Source: Enoplolaimus lenunculus
Taxonomy: Eukaryota; Nematoda; Enoplea; Enoplida; Thoracostomopsidae
DNA: 64,000 bases
NCBI GenBank assembly: GCA_030248215.1
Contig: JASANG010003423.1
Coordinates: 1 to 64,000 of the forward strand
Reading direction: 5' to 3'
The notes under the pieces: model-generated
The model's database searches: none
The model's input: the letters and a program-made list of their open reading frames with translations, nothing else
Told to the model about the DNA's origin: nothing
Part shown: positions 43,101 to 55,100 of the stretch, one piece after another
Layout: each line of letters starts with the position of its first letter
Position numbering within the stretch: the first letter of the stretch is position 1
Translations under genes and position numbers: made by a program

Positions 43101-46100
43101 ACAAGGCATCGCACGAGCGAAGCGAGCAAGAAACCAGCGCATTTTCAACGTTAAATAATTACCCGAACACGGGTGTAAGGGGAACCACCGACAATACCTT
43201 ATATTATTCAAGGGGTATCCGCAGACGCCTCTGACACGCGTGTTCCTGAATGACTATTTAAACTTAGGTTTAAGCTCAGCTCAGGCTTAGGTTTAAGGCT
43301 GCGGGCGGATCTGTTCAAAGCGGCCTTCCTCGGGCGGTATAATTTCGCATTTTGTCAAAAAATAAATTAACGCCCAACGATGTAAAGTGTCGGAACACAC
43401 AAAAGCCTGTAGGCTTAACCTGTTCACGCTCACCTTGGTCAGACACAAACGCTACGGCAGGAATGTACAGTTCTGGTAAACTAGGATTTTGAGTGAGTCG
43501 ACCGGCACGGATCGAACAGCTTCCGAGTTCGACAATCAGGATGGCCTTAAATTTGGTGACAGAAATTAAATACAAAATTAACAATGTACACAAGGCGGTC
43601 GCATAGTCGGTCAATGTGTAGAACAGGGCAGTACAGTAGTATATGCATCTTCCTAAGTCTAATCCTAAACGTATTCCTAAACCGAAGTGTAAGAATGAGC
43701 TTAAACCTAAGTGTAACAATGAGCTTATACCTAAGCCTTAGCTAAGCAAAAAATAAGTCTAAAGCTTTACCTTTAGTCTACTGCAGTCTGGCAGAAAAAC
43801 GTTCCGCTACTGATGTTTACATGAGCCGCTCAGTCATATAGTACAACTAGTGACGAAAAGCGAAATGAGTATCAACGCCATCTTAACAAACAAATCTGTT
43901 GGCAGGGCCGGATTAGCCACCTTCATACTCCCATTTAAGAAGGCCCTCAACCTTAAAGGGGCGTAACCGGTGGAAAGAAAAACAGCCAAAGTTTTAAAAC
44001 GAGTCTGGCTTCTCGCTTGCGTCGCTCGCGAGTTTGGGGCCCCTACTCTTAAGTTTTCGGGAGCACTCCATCGCTGTCTGCTCCGGCACTATCTGTGGCC
44101 GTATTTGGATCGCATTGGTGAACATCTGCCGGGCGCATTATTGTCATATTATTATGTGCGGTGTATAGCAACCGTTCCAACCTTTAAGCCAAAAAATGTA
44201 ATCTAGAATCTAAACCTACTCTTTTGTAGACCCACCAGAAACCTGGACACCCCTTAAAGTAACATGGGCCTAAAGGTTGAGTTGTTATTTGAGTATCGAA
44301 AATAAACGTTTATTTCGAGTTATCTAACGAAATCAATTACCTTTTCTGTATTTAAAACACGTGGATACGTAGGCTGTACATATGTCTGTACAACGCTTAA
44401 CACAGCATGAGATTCGATTGCCTCTTGCCATTTTGCCGTCAAAGAGATCGGGCATCTATAAAAAATACGGCCAATGTTACTTTAAGACGCGTCCAGGTTT
44501 GTGGTGAGTCTATAAAAGCGTAGGTTTCGATTTTAGATTACATTTTTTGCTTAGGCTTAGGCTTACGAACACATTTTTGCAACGCTTAGGCTTAGGCTTA
44601 GGCGTAGCAACACAGTTTTGCAACGATTAGGGTTAGACTTAGGCTTAGGAATACGCTTAATCTACTGTTACGCACCTTAAAGGAACATTAGCCAAGAATA
44701 CATCATATAAAAACAGGATACGTTTGACGATGGGCTATAAAGGACACACGAATGCTTGGGGGGTTCAGATCTCCTGGTTTGAAAAATTTTGCCTCCCACA
44801 GTAAAATGCTTTAGCCCCAGTTTAAAGTCATGTAAAACGTGTATCCCCGCATGTCTGCCCTGAAACTTCCATCTTGTGTCTATTGTGGTAGCGGTTGAAA
44901 GAAGTGTTCATTTTCCCACGAAACGAAAATATACACTTACCTCAGAACCAATGTGGCTTTATCTGGACCGCCTTCAAGTATCAATATGTTGTGACTCTGA
45001 CGTTCCACTTTGACTGCTGATAATTCTAACTCTCCAATCGGTGTACTGCACGTGTGACATTCCTGCAATAAAAGAATAGTTTAAAATCTCAGTTTTGCGC
45101 TATATGACATAAGTTTTACAAAGTTGAAATAACTAGTTTATGCGGTTTTATTTAGCCAATTCGACAGCCGAATTTTATATCGGCGAGTATAATGTAACAA
45201 ACCAAATCGTCCAGTTTGCTTTAGACCGAGGCAGAGTTATTGTACTCGACCAAAGTGTAATTTTATCTTTGGAATATCCGAATTCGGAACTAAACCTGAA
45301 CTACGTTTTGGCCTGCTATATGTAATAATACTGCATACTATTGCAAGCTTTTTGCGAAGCTTCCGTTATCTTAAGTGCAGATTCTATGAAAGGAACCATA
45401 GATAAACAGGTGAAGCGAACAATCCTCATTTAATGTTCGGTCTGAGTTAATTATTAGCTAACTACCATAATGTATGGTGGTCCAAGTAAAGATCAGGGGT
45501 GGAACGTTTTTCTGTGGGACTAGAAAAGAGTAAGCTTAAGCTTTATCCCTTTCTCACATGAATATTTTCTATTTCCCCTGAGACCTACTTTTATACTAGG
45601 ATTCGAACTCCAGTGACTGGAGTGGGAGGCGTATACCATCACCACTCAGCTGTAGGACCTTGACGCTCGAGCCCGAGGGGGCTCTCACGTCTTGTGGTGA
45701 TTTAGTACTATGTATACTTGTTGCAATTGTTAAACACGGTTTGATATATATTATTTAACGTATAAACACTGCGCTGAGTTGCCTATAGGCAACTCAATGT
45801 GAGAAGGGGTTATACTAATTTTGGCCCATGTATTTAACAGGGCCGGAACATAGTATAAGCATATTCCTAAGCCTAAGCGTATGGATGAGCCTATTCCTAA
45901 GCTTAAGCCTAAGCCTACGCCTAAGCAAAAAATAGTCTAAATCTTAAACTGACTCGATTTTAACCCCTCCGGAAAACGATCCGGCCCTGTCCTATACATG
46001 GGCCCTAATTATTTTGCTTGGATTAGATTTCTGCTTAGGCTTAGGAATATGCTTATAATACTGTTCTGCCCCTGTTCTTTACATTAGCCCGTATGGTTTA

Positions 46101-49100
46101 TGTTCATCACCATACGCAACGAAATAAAAACCAGGTACCAAACGCACAACTGGTAACGTTGAGATTGCAATCTGAAAAATAAACTGTGTTAAGCCCTATT
46201 CACACGTGCAAGTTTTTGCTACGAGAACTTGCAGCTGCAATTTGCACTTGCAAGTTTTGTCCAAAATCCCGATCGAAAACTTTGCAGCTGCAAATAATTC
46301 ATTAAATATCAAAGCTAAAAATTTCGTTCACATGTGTGAATAACCATCCAATTTCAATGCAATTATTGCACCTGCTTTCTCATTCGCTACTTTAAAAAAA
46401 TGCAAGTTTTGCGTACAATTTGCAGCTACAAGTTGTCGCAGCAAAAACTTGCACGTGTGAATACGGCTTTAATGTCAATGTTTTGCCAACTTACATCATA
46501 CCACAACAGTCGGCCTGATTTGGTTTCAAAATATCGGGTTCGCCATAAATTGTCAGTTACAGTTAATTTAACACCGACAGCCAAATGATCCATGCGGCCT
46601 TGCATAGTGACACCGGCGGTTTCAATTGATCCTGAATTGCATTCATCGTCTGCGGCTGGATCGCGATCAATTTTGTACAAAACGCGAAGCAACGCTGTTG
46701 GATCCCATTGACGGCATGGCGAATTGGCCTATAAAATTGGTAAAATATATCAATCTTAATCAACTGTAAAAAATCTCCAAATTAAGCTTGAATGAAACAT
46801 TTAAGATGAGAAAATTAAACGCAATTTGAGAGCATTAAATGTTACAAAATTTGGGTTTTGATGACCACACTGTAAATTCCAATGAGTTGATTAATCAATT
46901 CAGCTAGCGAGTTGGTTATTCTTAAATTAAATATCAGTGGACATTAACTCACTCTGAGTTGAGTTAACTATAGGTGAGTTGATTAATTAACTCAGAATGA
47001 ATTGAATCAACTTCTGAGTTCTGATAGTCCTAACTCAGACTAAGTAATTCAACTCATTCTGAGTTAAAATCAACTCACTGAAATTTACAGTGCATGAGCC
47101 GAGGTGACCGGTTATTCGATACGGTAGTGTTTAACCGTTGCTCCGAACCATTTGGACAGTTTGATATAGGGCGGATTTAAACATTGTTACATTGAGCGAT
47201 TTTTTCACTGTAGACCACACAAGGTTAAAATTTAGCATTACACTGCAAATTGCAATCAGATTAATCAACTCAGACGGAAAGTTAGTTATTTCAACAGCAA
47301 AACTTAACTCACTCTGAGTTGAGTTGATTCTCACTTTGAATTGAATTGATTCCGGGAAAGTTGATTAATTAAACCAGAATGAGTTATATTAAGAGTGGAT
47401 GATCACTCTTTATAACAAGAGTGTGCAACTGGTGTATTAAAGAATGTACCAGGCACGCGTTGCGTTTTTGGCCTACCCCCCTTGTTTAGGGGGTCTGTAT
47501 GCAGTTTTATATCGCAGTATGCTAGGAGCAAATTGTACCCCCCTTGTTTAAGGGGGGGTATGTGTACTGAAGCATACTGTTAATATCTTGCTTAAACCCC
47601 CCCCCTGATTGATGGGGGGTTGAACAAAAGTGCAACGCGTGCTGGTACATTCTTTATTACACAGAATGTACCCAGTTGCACACTCTTGTTATAAAGAGTG
47701 ATCATCCACTTTCGGTTATATAAAAGCAGAATTATGAGTTCTGATAGTCCTAACTCAAACTGAGTGATTTAACTCAGTCTGAGTTGAAATCAACTCACTG
47801 GAATTTACAGTGTAGAATTGAATGCAAAAATACAAGTGTTTGGCTTTTCGTTCGCTTAACATAACTATACATAGACGCGGAATATGGTAAACAACACCGT
47901 ATATCGTATGCTTATGAAACCTTTTGTACTCTACTCTGTGAACCATCTTGCACCCTACTCTACATATACGGAAAAATTTACAACCTCGAATCACACCTTA
48001 GAAAATGCAAAATTTGCAACTAAATATCAAATCTTCTACCCATGTATAGAACAGGGCCGCATCGTTCTCAGGCAGGGCTGGAATAGAGTCAGTTTAAGCT
48101 TTAGGCTAACTTTTTTGCTTACGCTTAAGCTTAGGCTTAGGCTTAGGCATAGGCTTAGGCTTAGAAATAGGCTCATCCTTACGCCTAGGCTTAGGCTTAA
48201 GATTAGGCTTACGCCTAGGCTTAGGAATATGCTTATTCTCCAGTTCCGTCGCTATTCTATACATCGGCCGCAGCTTCAAATTATTATTTTTTGCACTTAC
48301 AGAAATCTGATCCATTTCTTCAGAATTTGAGAAATAATTCACGTCAGCTGGTTGATCCCGAATTCCTGGATCACTGGATGTCATCTGTTCGATCGCAATG
48401 TGGCCGTTTTCAAATAGTTTACTGACGCTGTTGTTCACCGATTCGTTTGGGTTCGTTGTATCGCAAGGACTTGCGAAATGTTTTGCGCAAGCGTTCGTTT
48501 CAGTACCGTTCAATTGTTTGTCAACGTTTGGCAAATCCGTTTGTGATTGGCCAGTTCTGTTGGACATTTTGAAAACAATTTGTTCATCAGCGCTCGGATT
48601 AAAATCCGCCTTTGTTTCGTTCGAAACGTTGTTTGCGATTGGTGTATTTTCTTGGATGCTTAATCCGTTGCTTAAAACGTCCGTAGTATTGGATGTTTGT
48701 GACTGAACAGGCTCTGCTTTCGGTGGTAGCAGTTTAGGAGACACGCGAGTATAAGCCGTAGCTGTAGAGGTAATGAGATCAGACATAACCGAATATTTGT
48801 CGCGGTCAGAATAAACTTTTGATAGTTCACTACAATTATATTCGTGGTTAGTAAAATCGTTGTTAGTTTGCCGGATGTTACTCACCCTGTGATGATTAGA
48901 ATTAACCATATCCAACGGTGACGTATCAGTCGCATCGAGTAGTTCGTGAACCGAGTACAAACGCGAGCCAGATTTGCCAAGCGGAGTCAACTCGCCGGGA
49001 AAGTTTGACTCGTTCGGAACAGGGGGCACCACATCGCTGTGCGTCGACTGCTGTTGAGTCGCTGTGTCGCGTTTGTCGTTCCTTTCGTCATCGTTTGTTC

Positions 49101-52100
49101 TGTTTTTCAAAATCATTTGGCAAGCTTTTATACCAATTGCATCATTGAATGTATTCTGAGCGGTTGAAGTTGTTTTTTCAGTGTCAAATCTATTCTCAGT
49201 TGTGATATCGCGAAAATTAGTAAAATTTTCAGCGTCACAAGACAGAGTTTCTATTTGATGAGTCTTAGATGTATTTTCAGAAATTTCACAATTTTTCACT
49301 TTTGACGCCAATTCGTTCACTTGAACGCGGGGGTTGTCAGGTTCGTTGAAAGTCATTTGGTTTAAACGACAATGTATCGTTGGAATTTTGGCTTCAGAGT
49401 CAACAATATTTTGGTCGTTGAATGATTGAGATGTCGATTTTGTTGCGACTCGGTTTTGATGTTCAAACTGGTCATACGACTGACGGTTGACTTTCGAGCC
49501 GGTTTCATACGTTTGTGTGCCGAAGGTTAAGTTACTACGAATTGTATTATCCGAACTTGGAGTCGTTGGCACCTGACTGGAGATGGTTGGTACTGAAGAA
49601 ATCGGTTCAATTGAAAGTTCATTAGAGTTTGATTTTTGTATAGAAAACAATTTCGAAGCTGTTTCGTTATAATTATTGTGATCTGTAGACACCAATTCAG
49701 AGTCATTGACTTGATTTGATACTTGAAATTGTTGGTTTAGTGTCTGTTCGCATGAAGACGTTTGCGAATCCAGCTGATTTGTTTCGGCAATTTTTTGATG
49801 CAGGCAATGATTTGAACTGATGTGAAGGGTTTGACGCTTTTTAGGTACAATGATTTCGGATTCGGGTGAAATTGGGGACAGTAGGCTTGACGCAGTTGAG
49901 CTCGAACTCATCGATGACGTTTCATCGTGGGGCGGTGATGCTTCTCGCCAAGCATTTTCAGGGCTGGTGGGCTGTGATTTCAGAACAATTGTGGTCGCAG
50001 TTACGTTTTTAGCCAGCGAATTGACCGTTGATTTCGTAGCTAATCCAGACATTGGTGTTGATGTTTCGATTTGAAGCGGTTCTATACGATCTGAAGTGGT
50101 CATAGTTTGCTGCACCGGACTGAGCATCTGAGGAGAGCCGAGCTGCTTTGCGGATGCTTCCACTGTTGTTGACCGTGTTGTGGGGCTAAACGTCACACGA
50201 GGTCTGTTCGACAACTGTTTGCTTGACTCAAAACTTGAATCTGATCGTTTCAGAATGCCTAAACAAGGTGTGACAACGTCGTGTTCTTCAATCGTGCTGC
50301 TATAAGACGATTTCAGTATCGACCTCAATGGTGCACGCCGGCCGACTAAGTCAAACGACAGTGATTTTCGAGGAGATACCGTTGAAAATTCAGCATTGCT
50401 CGAGGTGTGACTCAGTCCGCTCGAAACCGAAGAATTACACGATTTGTTTGGTGATATAAGAACGTTATCGATTTCAAGTTCATCAGCAATTTCTGGACCA
50501 TCCAAGGAACTCAACTCAGGATAGTAACCATCTGCGGTTGTGTCATGATTTGGAGTCGTATCAACGTCACAATTTTGGGAACACGTCGTTGTATTGATAA
50601 TATCAGCTAAAACTGCTGATAACGCTTTGCGAACGGAATCAGAGCGTTTATCGTTAGCTTGATTGGTACCAGCGGGGTGCAGAGAGCAATTGTCCAGCGT
50701 TTCAGACCGGTTTATGTACAGTGAAGCAAGATTTACTGTCGGTGTCGAAACGCGAGTTGATTTCTGAAATACAATCGAATATTAATTATTAAGTTCAAAT
50801 GATTAATAAGTGATTTATTGTTTACCCATTTCGCGTTTATTGTTCGGGTACCCGCAGGCAGCGTGACGCTCAAGGCGGTAGTTGTGCGAGTTAAAATTGG
50901 GATCGAAAAGTAGGTGCCAAGGGTGGGGGCGAAAACTGGTGACAGCGAAACTTGGCCGGAGCAAAAACTTGGCGGGTCGAAAAGTGCAGCACCAAGATTC
51001 CGTATCCCGTTATGCTACCAGACGATGCTGCATTGTAAGTACAGCATCAACCCGGGGTCGAAACCAAGGGGGGAGCCAGGGTGGGAGGGTTCAGACCCCC
51101 TGGAAAAAGTTTGGATTCCCTAGAAAAATTTCAACCTTGCTTGTAATTCATTGAAAACCCTTGAATGCCCCTCCTGAAAATTTTTTACCCCCTAACAAGG
51201 TGAGCTGGCTACGGGGCTGCACCAGCCACACAATATTAATCAAAACCTAAATTTCTATGTTAATTCAATTTTTTTAAAATTCAGTTTGAGTTTTAGTTTA
51301 CGTTTTGTCCGCCGAAATGTATTCTATCTCATTTCTGGTAAATCCTTATGATTTACGATTTTAGCACACTCGGATTTCCAAATGCTATTCCAAAGGCAAT
51401 TGTTACCAAACCATTGAATCATACAGAAATTTAAGAAAACCTTGAATCTTAATAAAACTTGAGGTCATAATGGAGGGTTGACTAGTTTGCTCTGATGACC
51501 CCATCATATTAGCTATAACTAACGCGCTAGTCTGCACGTCAACAACCCATGAATGCTCTACTCATTGAGAGACAGGTAGACTGAGGTTTAGATAAGCTTA
51601 GCTTATCCAATGTTACTTTTAGGGCCGTAACATCAGATTAAGCGTATTCCTAAGCCTGAGCCAAAGCGTTGCCATAGCGTACACCTAAGCTTAAGCAAAA
51701 AAGTGTAGTCTAGAATGTAAGCGTACTCTTTTACACACCCACCAGAAATCGGGACGGCCCTAAATGGGCCCTTAGCTGTATGCTTAGTGACCAGAACCCC
51801 GTAATTAAAATTGTCCAAGTTCACGCAAACTTAAAATACGGCAAAGTTTCATTCAATTGAACTGTGCTCGTGAAACGTGCGTTTAAACCTGCAATCACAA
51901 CTCGAATAAAAATTTGTAACTGCAACTTTTTTGCTCAATATCAAACAGTGAAAGTTAAGCTGCTTAGTTTGATAGTTTGCACAACAAATTAAAACCCATT
52001 CAGTCTTTTAATCCACTTAGGCACTTGAACGGTCAAAAAACACTGTTCTATCAAGTGCTGTACATGGGTGGATTTCAGGGGTACCACAAGCGATCCCCTC

Positions 52101-55100
52101 CAATTAGCAGAAAACTAAAAATACGTATTTTAGATTAAGTACTAAAATTGCGTTTGGTTTCTTGCTCACTTAGCTAGCGACACTTTTTTAACTATTATAC
52201 GTTAGCATCCCAAGCGAACAATTTTTGACTACGCAATTGGTACTGCAAGACAGTTTTGAGAAAAGCAATCTGCGTATACTGCTTAAAGGTTGTTTTCATC
52301 GATATGTTCGATCGAGCGCGTAGACAAAGGGGATGAGCCCCCTGGAAATTTTTTGGTCCCCTTAGAAAATTTTCAGCTTTGCTTGCAAGTCAACAAAAAC
52401 CCTTATATGCCCCTGCTGAAAAAATTTACGCCCCCCCTAGCAAGGTGAGCTGGCTTCGGGCCTGCGTTCGAGATCGAAGGACTGCAAGAAAAATTAACTC
52501 GGAGAAATTGCAAACGAAGCTATTTGTACCCGTCAAACTTTTTTCTTTAGACTTCTGATGATTACTTTAGTCAGAGACTATAAAATAACAAGGATATCGG
52601 CCGCAGTCCTTTCGGCCGCCCATGGCTCGACCACTTTTCTTGGTGGCCGGACCCCAGAAGACCGATCGACAAACGGTCTGAATGGATCGTTCATACAGGA
52701 CCGGACCAGTTTTTAAAACCCGGCAACAGTCCTGGAAAACGACTGTTTTGTTGTACGAAACGAAAAAACTATGAAATCCCTCAAAATGAACCATTTGAGC
52801 TGGCAAACTTTCATTTATAGTTGTTGGACCAATGAAAGAATTGGGCGATTTTAAGTCTAAATTACAATACCAGAAACAATGCCTTAACCTTGATTTTTGC
52901 GTCAATCACTTTGGAAAGTTTTTTGTAATTTCTTTTCTCGTAAATTTAAGAGTAACGGTGGCGCTATACTTTTGATGACGTCCGACGGCGTCCATCATCG
53001 TTTGGTGCCGTCCGTCACCATCCGGCGCCGTCCGTCACCGTCCGGCGTCGTCCGTCACCGTCCGGCGTCGTTCGTCACCGTCCGGCGTCGTCCGTCACTG
53101 TGCGGCGTCGTCCGTCATCGTCCGGCGCCGCGCAAGACGCCGACAAGTATAGCGCCATCGTTAGTCGAACTGAAAATGCCAACGAACACTGCTACGCTTG
53201 CATCAGCATTTGCATCAAAAAATTAAAAACAACGACGTGTTCAGCATTACACTTTAAAGCTTGTACTTTTGCCCAAATTCTGGCAAACGTTCAGGTCCAC
53301 AGCCAGAAGAGGGCCAGAGGGGGCCTCAGCGTCCCCTTAATGGAAAAATTTTGACCCTCCCTAAAAAATATTCAACCTTGCTTGTAAAGTCATCGAAACT
53401 CCTTGTATACTCCTCCTGAGCATTATTAGCCCGACCTAGCGAGATGAGCTCGCTACAGGCCTTCAAACGTTTGGTGCAATTTGTAATCTTTGAATAATTA
53501 ATTGTTTCCACATGAATATTTTTAATTTCATATGACATGTAATTTCAACGTAAGATTCGATCCTCAGTCTCACGGGTGTAAGGTGTTTACGATGACCACT
53601 GCCCCTCCTGAACATTATCAGCCCTCCCTAACCGGATGAGCACGCTACGGGCTTGGAAACGTTTGATACGATTGGTAATCTTTGAACAATTTAAAACCAA
53701 TACTGCTGCAATTTTTCTGATAAGATAGTAGTTAATATTTTTAAAATTCAAACAATGTTGCTAAACAATTAATAAAAACATCTCACAATTGCCTGTTGTT
53801 CGGCATTCAGTAAGCGTGAACAAGCGAAGACGCTGCTGAAAAAAACTATGGCCATTGTTACTTTTACGGCCGTAACAGTAGATTAAACGTACTCCAAAGC
53901 CTAAGCCTAAACCCAAGCGTTGCAAAAGTGTATTCCTCAGCCTGAGCCTAAGCCTAATCAAAAAAATGTAGTCTAGAATGTAAGCGTACTCTTTTACAGA
54001 CCCACCAGAAACCAGGACGGCACTAAGAGTAACATGGGCCAAAACTATGATAGAACAGAATGAAAACTTTAAATTATGACTGCGCTTTAATCCCTTCAAA
54101 ATAAACGTAGTAGAACAAATGGCAGTAAGTCTAAATTAATTCTGAATAAAAAAGCGTATTAACAGTCGTCATAGGCGGTAAGCAATGATAGGAATAGAAG
54201 AGACATATCCACTAGTGGATTCAAAGAAACGGCAGGGGAAGATGGGCGTACGCACGCACCCCCCATCAGAATTTTTTGTCATAAAATGGTAACGGCTGTA
54301 CCTTACAATTTTTCGCCCTCAGAAAATTTTTCGTAAAAAATACAATTTTTTCCTCAGAAATTTTTTATGATAAAATGGTAAGTATAAAATGGTAACGTTT
54401 GTACCTTACAATTTTTTGCCCTCAGAAAATTTTGTTTGTAAAAAATACAATTTTTCCTTCTGAAATTATTCGTGATAAAATGGCATGTTCGCTACACTAT
54501 TTTACAATTTTTGCCCTCAGAAAATTTTTTGGTGACAAAATGACAATGTCCGTAACATTTACAATTTTTGCGTTTCATAACATTTGCCAGCCCGTCCTTC
54601 CTTCACACGTCAGAAATTTTTGGATTCACCGAAAATGCTTCAAAATAATCCTTCAAATTCACAAAAACAAGATTATACTCATTTTTAATTTAAATTGGCT
54701 TGCAGATAATTTCAACCCACCGGCGGAATTGAATACTCGCCAGGCTCAAATGCTACTTATACAACGTGTAAAAATCCTATTTAAACAGCACAGATAAAAA
54801 TAACCGCTGCGACACTCGTTTGAATTAAGCAAAAAAATGAATGAATATGTTGTTGATAACAAAGAGAATTGAGAGAATTGTAGAAAAACTTGACGCGTTT
54901 GAAATGATAAAATAAAAAAGTGTACACAACTATTTTTAAAGGGCGCTGGCATGTTTGTACCCTGGCGAACAGGAACATCGGCCCATGTTACTTTAAGGAG
55001 CGTCCAGGTTTCTGGTGTCCTATAAAAGAATAGGTTTAGATTCTAGATTACATTTTTTGCTTAGGCTTAGGAACACATTGTTGCAACACCTTAGGCTTAG

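Larger units (their letters stand above)
45479..46090. mobile_element. TTAGGC-core MITE, type B, split by two insertions
   Basis: Left part 45479-45822 and right part 46005-46090 (CTTAGGAATATGC ... CCCTGTTCTTTACATTAGCC) form one type-B element. It is interrupted by a tRNA-like TIR element (45546-45809) and a type-A MITE (45823-46004). Confidence 0.82.

Noticed and set aside
45140-45325. 61-codon + strand frame that looks protein-like
   Set aside because: Lies inside an intron of the minus-strand gene, with no homology and no supporting splice sites.
48106-48300. Lys-Pro-rich C-terminal extension of the long open frame of exon 4
   Set aside because: It is a TTAGGC MITE read in frame. A strong GTAAGT donor at 48,295-48,300 and a phase-0 match to exon 5 place it in the intron.
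52567-52905. 112-codon minus-strand frame
   Set aside because: No domain or family recognised. It lies within the large intron, and adjacent exon phases do not need it.
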